Origin: an uncultured Collinsella sp.
GTDB lineage: Bacteria > Actinomycetota > Coriobacteriia > Coriobacteriales > Coriobacteriaceae
Direction of reading: 5' to 3'
DNA: 9,274 nucleotides
NCBI GenBank assembly: GCA_902494855.1
Contig: CABUVC010000056.1
Location: 1-9,274 of the forward strand
Part shown: one piece after another, positions 5,197 to 9,274 of the stretch
How the letters are laid out: every line of letters begins with the position of its first letter
How positions within the stretch are numbered: the first letter of the stretch is position 1
Made by a program: the position numbers and the translations under genes
Notes under the pieces: model-generated
What the model was told of the DNA's origin: nothing
The model's input: the letters and a program-made list of their open reading frames with translations, nothing else
Databases searched by the model: none

Positions 5197-6835
5197 AGCA
5201 CGTCAGAGTACGGTTGGAAAGCTGCTTAATGACTCAATCTATAGAATCCCTCGCAATCAGCGCGCTTACGTGTGGGATGAGCATAACTGGAAAGATCTAT
5301 TCGAAGACATCAAGCTTGTGACAGAGGAAGTTGCTACGTCGCATTTCATCGGTTCGATAGTGCTGATGGAGGAAGAAGAAGAAGACAGCCTCGGGGTTTT
5401 TACAATAATTGATGGTCAACAAAGAGTTATTACCCTAACGCTCTTGCTGTCTAGCCTCATGTTCGCTTTCAAGAAAAGGAATATGATTAACCACGCTAAT
5501 GGCACAAAAAAATATCTAGTGGCGATAGATACTAAGGATGTTGAGCACGCGATCGTCGCTCCGGAGAATCATTTATCATTAACGAGGATCGTCGAAGGAG
5601 TAATTGCTATCTCTCCTGAAGATGCGGCTGCCATGTCTGCTGTGGCTTTCTCGAAGAGCAAACGCGCGTCCGGATCAAAAGACGAACTGATCGTTAAAGC
5701 CTTCCAATATTTCAGTGCAAGTTTCGCCAAGATGAAGGATGAGGAGTTGCTGGCCTTCAGGGATGCGGTCATTTCTGTCGCATATGTAAACATCAAATCA
5801 TCGTCTGAGGAAGATTCGTACACAATATTCGAAATATTGAATGCGCGAGGTATCGAGCTTGAGGACCATGAGCTTCTGAAGAACTATATTATGCGCTATA
5901 TCCATCCTATAGAAAAGCGCGATGATGCAAAACAGGTATGGTCGGAAATTGAAGCAACAGTCGGCTCGAACATGAAAGCTTTTTTGCGTCACTACGCAAT
6001 TCAAAAATATCGCCTAGGTCAAGGCGACAAGGATGGAGCATATAAGAAAATAAGGGATTTTACGGATCCAAAGAAGGCTGCTGATCTTCTCTATGATTTA
6101 AGGCTAAAAGCCGGATATTATGCAGAGATTGTCGAGCCAACCAGCGATGACAGAAATGCGGAAATCTTGAGTTTCTTAAGAACACACAATGTCCGCGTCT
6201 TCAGGCCGCTTCTTATGAGTTTAATGCACGCTCGCGAAATAGAGCAGCTAACGAGCGAGCAGTATGATGATGCGATTGGATTTATTTACCGGTTCTATAT
6301 TTGCTATAAGATAATCGGGGGAATGGAGTCGAACCACCTATCGGATTCGATCGTGAAACACTCATACGCAATCGAGTTGAACTGCACCCAGCAAGTGTTA
6401 GATGAGTGGAAAAATAGTTTTAACGAAAAACTGCCTTCAGAAGAAACATTTCGAATTAATCTCCTTTCGCTTGGATGGTCTCATTCGTGGCCGTTGTATA
6501 GCGAAACAAAGTTGAAGGATCGCTGCAAGTTGGTCCTTGCCTTGCTCGAGGAGCTTAAGTCTGGTGTTAGGGTTTCTGAGGCATTCACAATAGAGCACAT
6601 TCTTCCGGATTCGCAGGCTCAGGAAAACTCGATTATTGGGAACTTGCTCATGCTAGAAGAGCGACTTAACGCGAAATGTAAAGACAAATCGCTTAAGGAA
6701 AAGCTGCCCATATACGCTGAATCGCGTTATGCCACTACAAGAGCTTTTGCTAAACGCTATGCGAATGGTTGTTTTGACGTTAAGAAGCGCGTTGATTTTA
6801 TCGCGAAAGATTTGTTTGAAATGGTCATCCACTAG
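5186..6835 (+). CDS. GmrSD-type DUF262 + DUF1524 (HNH) defence nuclease
   Basis: The 549-aa product starts at the ATG at 5186, with AAGGGA 5 nt upstream. The DUF262 half shows YRIPRNQRAYVWDEHNW (about 19-35) and IIDGQQRVITLTLLL (74-88). DGQQR is the ParB/Srx-like nucleotide-binding motif typical of GmrS. FEILNARGIELEDHELLKNY (215-234) is another family hallmark. A helical middle leads to the DUF1524 His-Me nuclease at about 465-545, with TIEHILPDS (468-476), IIGNLLML (483-490) and a following Asn495. The His in IEHILP and the Asn residues fit the HNH fold. Family members such as GmrSD, BrxU and SspE are nucleotide-regulated endonucleases that attack modified or phage DNA in the cytoplasm. Which modification this one reads is unknown. 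No catalytic break is seen. The gene is richer in AT than the DNA on both sides, suggesting separate acquisition. Confidence 0.93.
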   Translation: MAFEARQSTVGKLLNDSIYRIPRNQRAYVWDEHNWKDLFEDIKLVTEEVATSHFIGSIVLMEEEEEDSLGVFTIIDGQQRVITLTLLLSSLMFAFKKRNMINHANGTKKYLVAIDTKDVEHAIVAPENHLSLTRIVEGVIAISPEDAAAMSAVAFSKSKRASGSKDELIVKAFQYFSASFAKMKDEELLAFRDAVISVAYVNIKSSSEEDSYTIFEILNARGIELEDHELLKNYIMRYIHPIEKRDDAKQVWSEIEATVGSNMKAFLRHYAIQKYRLGQGDKDGAYKKIRDFTDPKKAADLLYDLRLKAGYYAEIVEPTSDDRNAEILSFLRTHNVRVFRPLLMSLMHAREIEQLTSEQYDDAIGFIYRFYICYKIIGGMESNHLSDSIVKHSYAIELNCTQQVLDEWKNSFNEKLPSEETFRINLLSLGWSHSWPLYSETKLKDRCKLVLALLEELKSGVRVSEAFTIEHILPDSQAQENSIIGNLLMLEERLNAKCKDKSLKEKLPIYAESRYATTRAFAKRYANGCFDVKKRVDFIAKDLFEMVIH

Positions 6836-6836
6836 C

Positions 6837-6941
6837 TTGCACCGCGCGGCCGCGGCGCTTGAGCTCGTCAAGAAGTGCATCGACCCGGCGATAAGGCGGC
6901 AGGCCGAAGGGTTCGAATGGGATCCGAAAGCGCTGGAGTAG
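6837..6941 (+). pseudogene. Remnant C-terminus of an unidentified high-GC gene
   Basis: Starting 1 nt after the nuclease stop, composition turns sharply GC-rich. A 34-codon frame reads like a true protein tail (ALELVKKCIDPAIRRQAEG, then FEWDPKALE) and stops at TAG 6939-6941. No upstream part in the same frame makes sense, because it runs out of frame into the nuclease gene. It is best read as the 3' stub of a gene whose front was replaced when the nuclease gene arrived. The family is not recognised. Confidence 0.4.
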
Positions 6942-6980
6942 GCCCTCGCCTGGCCATAGGAAAGGTAAGGGTGGAAACCG

Positions 6981-7007
6981 ATGGCGGACAAGGAGCGACC
7001 AAGGTGA
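6981..7007 (+). CDS. Possible 8-codon leader ORF before the NTPase gene
   Basis: ATG at 6981 opens an 8-codon frame (MADKERPR) whose TGA overlaps the NTPase GTG start as GTGA at 7004-7007. Such 4-nt overlaps are typical of translational coupling. The frame also carries the AAGGAG that serves the next gene. It may equally be accidental. Confidence 0.25.
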   Translation: MADKERPR

Positions 7008-8839
7008 ACGAGGATGACATCATCGGCGTCGTGAGGGAGTACATCGAGGACAAGGAGAACTCGTACGCCCTCATGCTTACCGGGGAATGGGGATGCGGGA
7101 AAACCTACTTTGTCGAGCACGCACTGACCGAGAAGCTGGAGGAGGATGAGAGCCGGCATCCCGTCGTGGTGGCGTCCGCCTACGGCGCCAAGGACTTAGC
7201 GGAGCTCTGCGGGGCGATTGAGTCTGGTTTCATCTCGAAATACGCCATAGGGTGCGCGGCCGGCGGGGAGAGGGGCAGGTGGGATTCACTCGTCGGGTTC
7301 GCCAAGGACACGGGAATATCGTTCCTCGGGAAAAAGATCAGGGAGCTGGAGAAGAAGGCGGGCGTCGATCTCAAGATGGCGCCGCTGAATGCCGTGAACC
7401 TCATCATCGGCCCCGAGACCCTCCTCGTCATAGACGACGTGGAGAGGTGCGACATGGGCATTCGCGAGCTGCTCGGGGCGGTCGACCACCTCGTCGTTGG
7501 CTGCAGGAAGAAGGTCCTCCTCGTCTGCAACGAGGATGAGTGGAGGAAAGGGCTAGGACCGAAGGGGGAGAAGGGGACGACCAGGGAGTACGAGAGCCTC
7601 ATCGAGAAGACCGTCTGGCGGAAGTGCCGGTTCAGGCCCTCGGTCGGCTCGGTTGTGGAACGCGTTCTGGGAGGCGTGCTGGGCGGCATCTACCCAGGCG
7701 CGCTCGAGGACGCCGTTTCGGCGATTGAAGGAAGCGAATCGCCGAACTTGCGATCCCTCAGCAAGATGCGCCCCGTGCTGGTCGGGATGAAGGAATCCGG
7801 GTTCTTCGCTGAACCCACCGACCCGGAGTCTGCCAGGGCAGTTTTCAAAGAGGCTTTCGGCTTTGCAGCGGGGGCGGCGAAGGGGATGCGCATCGGGCCT
7901 CCGTCAAGCCGGGAGGATTCCATCCTTAGGGGTGGCATTTTCGAGTCGCGCCGGCTCAAATACGCCGCTCTGGACTTCATCCCCCGCTTTTTCGAGAGGT
8001 GTGAGGGGGTCGATTCCAAGCATGTTCGTTCCTGCCTGGAAGATTACCTTGCGACCTTTCATCCCGACGGGCCGGCCGCGCGGAAAGCTATTGAATGTAT
8101 CGAAGGCATCAGACACGCCACTTTCCGCGATGCCGATGTCCTTGGCATGGTGGAGACTTTAGTCGCCGGGATTGTCCCCGGGGACGGGAGCCGCGGCTTG
8201 TCGTTCGACGTCTATCCCGACGTCCTGCGTGCCGTCAAAGGCATTGCGGGGGAATTTGCTGACGCCTTTCCCGAAGGGGTCGCGCCGCTCGTCAAGGCGA
8301 TGGAATCCTCCATTGGACGGGATCCCGAGTCTGCAGTGAGGTCAATCGGAAAGAATCGAGTCGAATGGCAGGAGATCCCTTTCGACTCGAGCGAAGCGCA
8401 TGAGATTCCGGCTTTGGAGGAGGTCGACAGGCTGAGGGAGCTCGCCTTGACGACGCTACGCGAACGGGAGTCGGAGTCTCTTGGCAACGTCCTGATAAAC
8501 GCCCCCGACCAATTCGCGACGAAGCTCTATCTGGCTTTCTCGAAATCAGATGACTGGTCGGAACCCATCCTGTCGCTCATTTCCCTCGACACTTCCCTCC
8601 TCGCGAGGGCGATGGAGAAGATGCCTCCCGAAGATATTCGGCTTGTGCACAGTGTCCTTTTTCCGGGCGACCACATGAGGTCGTGCACGGCCTCGCTCGA
8701 GGGCGAGGACAGGAAGGCCCTCGTAGCTTGGGCCAAGAGGCTCGGATCGGAGATCGGCAAGGTCGAGACCATGGAGTATTACCAAAGGATCTATTTCGAC
8801 GCCATATCCAAGAGTCTCGAATGTCTTGCCGATATCTAG
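7004..8839 (+). CDS. KAP-type P-loop NTPase
   Basis: I choose the GTG at 7004 (611 aa) because AAGGAG (6990-6995) lies 8 nt upstream and the N-terminus then resembles KAP proteins; an upstream ATG at 6875 would add 43 unlikely residues. Walker A is GEWGCGKT (27-34) and Walker B is TLLVIDDVERC (139-149). VLLVCNEDEW (171-180) fits sensor 1, and an ESPNLRSLSKM segment near 245-255 resembles the arginine-bearing lid region. Many KAP proteins carry membrane helices inserted in the ATPase core; I see none, so this one is probably cytosolic. The remaining 350 residues are helical and unrecognised, perhaps a sensor or partner-binding region. KAP NTPases include the phage-exclusion protein PifA, and the neighbours here suggest antiviral defence, but this is inference. 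The gene is GC-rich, unlike the nuclease gene before it. Confidence 0.82.
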   Translation: MNEDDIIGVVREYIEDKENSYALMLTGEWGCGKTYFVEHALTEKLEEDESRHPVVVASAYGAKDLAELCGAIESGFISKYAIGCAAGGERGRWDSLVGFAKDTGISFLGKKIRELEKKAGVDLKMAPLNAVNLIIGPETLLVIDDVERCDMGIRELLGAVDHLVVGCRKKVLLVCNEDEWRKGLGPKGEKGTTREYESLIEKTVWRKCRFRPSVGSVVERVLGGVLGGIYPGALEDAVSAIEGSESPNLRSLSKMRPVLVGMKESGFFAEPTDPESARAVFKEAFGFAAGAAKGMRIGPPSSREDSILRGGIFESRRLKYAALDFIPRFFERCEGVDSKHVRSCLEDYLATFHPDGPAARKAIECIEGIRHATFRDADVLGMVETLVAGIVPGDGSRGLSFDVYPDVLRAVKGIAGEFADAFPEGVAPLVKAMESSIGRDPESAVRSIGKNRVEWQEIPFDSSEAHEIPALEEVDRLRELALTTLRERESESLGNVLINAPDQFATKLYLAFSKSDDWSEPILSLISLDTSLLARAMEKMPPEDIRLVHSVLFPGDHMRSCTASLEGEDRKALVAWAKRLGSEIGKVETMEYYQRIYFDAISKSLECLADI

Positions 8840-9154
8840 GATCCGCAGCTGTTGCCAAGTTGAAACGTGGCTTAGGATTTGCAGAAGATCTTCTAATGGC
8901 AGTCTTACGACAAGGACGAGGATGCCCTAATGCCTTGCCCAGGCTCCATCCAGCTCCGCCGCGCAGCTCTCGAACACGCACCTAACGGCGGCCATTTCCG
9001 ACGGGGTCACGCGCCCTCCGCTCGCCTTATCCGAGGGCCTATGCGGCGGGGCTTGACTTCGAGGACGTCGTCGACTCGTCCCTCGAGCTTGTAAGGCTTG
9101 CTGAGGTAGGCGGACTAGAGTAAGAAAAGAGAAATCAAAAGGCGAATTTATCGC
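8840..9154. other. Scar region with coding fragments on both strands
   Basis: There is no intact gene. On the plus strand, 9040-9123 reads like a protein tail (GLDFEDVVDSSLELVRLAEV, then GGLE and TAA). A short WQSYDKDEDALM stretch lies in another frame near 8898-8933. On the minus strand, a plausible tail (GRVTPSEMAAVRCVFESCAA, then ELDGAWARH) ends at 8927 and runs back to about 9040. All are GC-rich like the NTPase gene. I read them as leftovers of replaced genes. No terminator is visible after the NTPase gene. Confidence 0.4.
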
Positions 9155-9164
9155 GAGGAGCAAA

Positions 9165-9274
9165 ATGTCCCAAATAAATCAGATCCAAGAAGAGCTAAGG
9201 CAGATCGAAGGCGGGCGTTTTCAAACACTAGCAAATCAGTATCTATATAGGAGATATTCGCTTAACAACATCAT
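9165..9274 (+). CDS. Start of a probable restriction-like defence protein, 3'-partial
   Basis: ATG at 9165 follows GAGGAG with a 4-nt gap, and the frame stays open to the window edge (36 full codons). The N-terminus reads IQEELRQIEGGRFQTLANQY, then LYRRYSLNNI. A helix followed by E/D-GG-x-FQ-x-L and a YL-Y+ segment is the usual opening of Mrr-like PD-(D/E)xK domains at the front of many defence NTPases. With 36 residues this is only a suggestion. The gene is AT-rich, unlike the NTPase gene and the scar before it. Confidence 0.6.
   Translation, partial: MSQINQIQEELRQIEGGRFQTLANQYLYRRYSLNNI

Noticed and set aside
6875..7003. Longer N-terminus for the KAP NTPase starting at the ATG at 6875
   Set aside because: No Shine-Dalgarno sequence, unlikely Arg/Gly-rich residues and overlap with the gene stub; the GTG at 7004 has AAGGAG at 8 nt.
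1..9274. CRISPR array, rRNA or tRNA genes
   Set aside because: No regularly spaced repeats and no recognisable structural RNA gene were found on either strand; the only long repeat pair is the 44-bp repeat around the insertion sequence.

Overview
The window reads as a piece of a high-GC Gram-positive chromosome. The strong Shine-Dalgarno sites, the secreted transglutaminase-like protein with an Ig-like repeat, and the patchwork of GC content would suit a gut actinobacterium such as a member of the Coriobacteriia. That placement is inference, and no gene here fixes the taxon.

Left part (1-1364): the 3' end of a hexapeptide-repeat acyltransferase, probably from a polysaccharide cluster, followed by a clear intrinsic terminator at 509-539. 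About 800 bp without a confident gene follow. They hold two inverted repeats (594-630 and 1203-1232) and short open stretches that look like debris.

Middle part (1365-4543): a minus-strand gene for a secreted transglutaminase-like protein whose last residues look foreign. Its upstream region is split by a complete IS110-family (IS1111-type) insertion sequence. The element has 15-bp subterminal inverted repeats, an intact DEDD/serine transposase, and about 300 bp of structured non-coding sequence downstream of the transposase. That is where IS1111-type elements encode their guide (seek/bridge) RNA. Two 8-nt segments of this region match the two element/flank junctions, so they are candidate guides. 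The element is bounded by a perfect 44-bp direct repeat, far longer than expected for this family.

Right part (5059-9274): a probable defence island. It holds a single-chain GmrSD-type DUF262+DUF1524 nuclease gene with a structured leader and a possible overlapping 43-aa ORF, then a KAP-type P-loop NTPase gene with a GTG start, then the first 36 codons of an AT-rich gene. That last N-terminus resembles restriction-like domains of defence proteins. Short high-GC coding-like remnants flank the NTPase gene, so the island appears to have been built by repeated replacement. Whether the nuclease and NTPase act together cannot be settled from the sequence.
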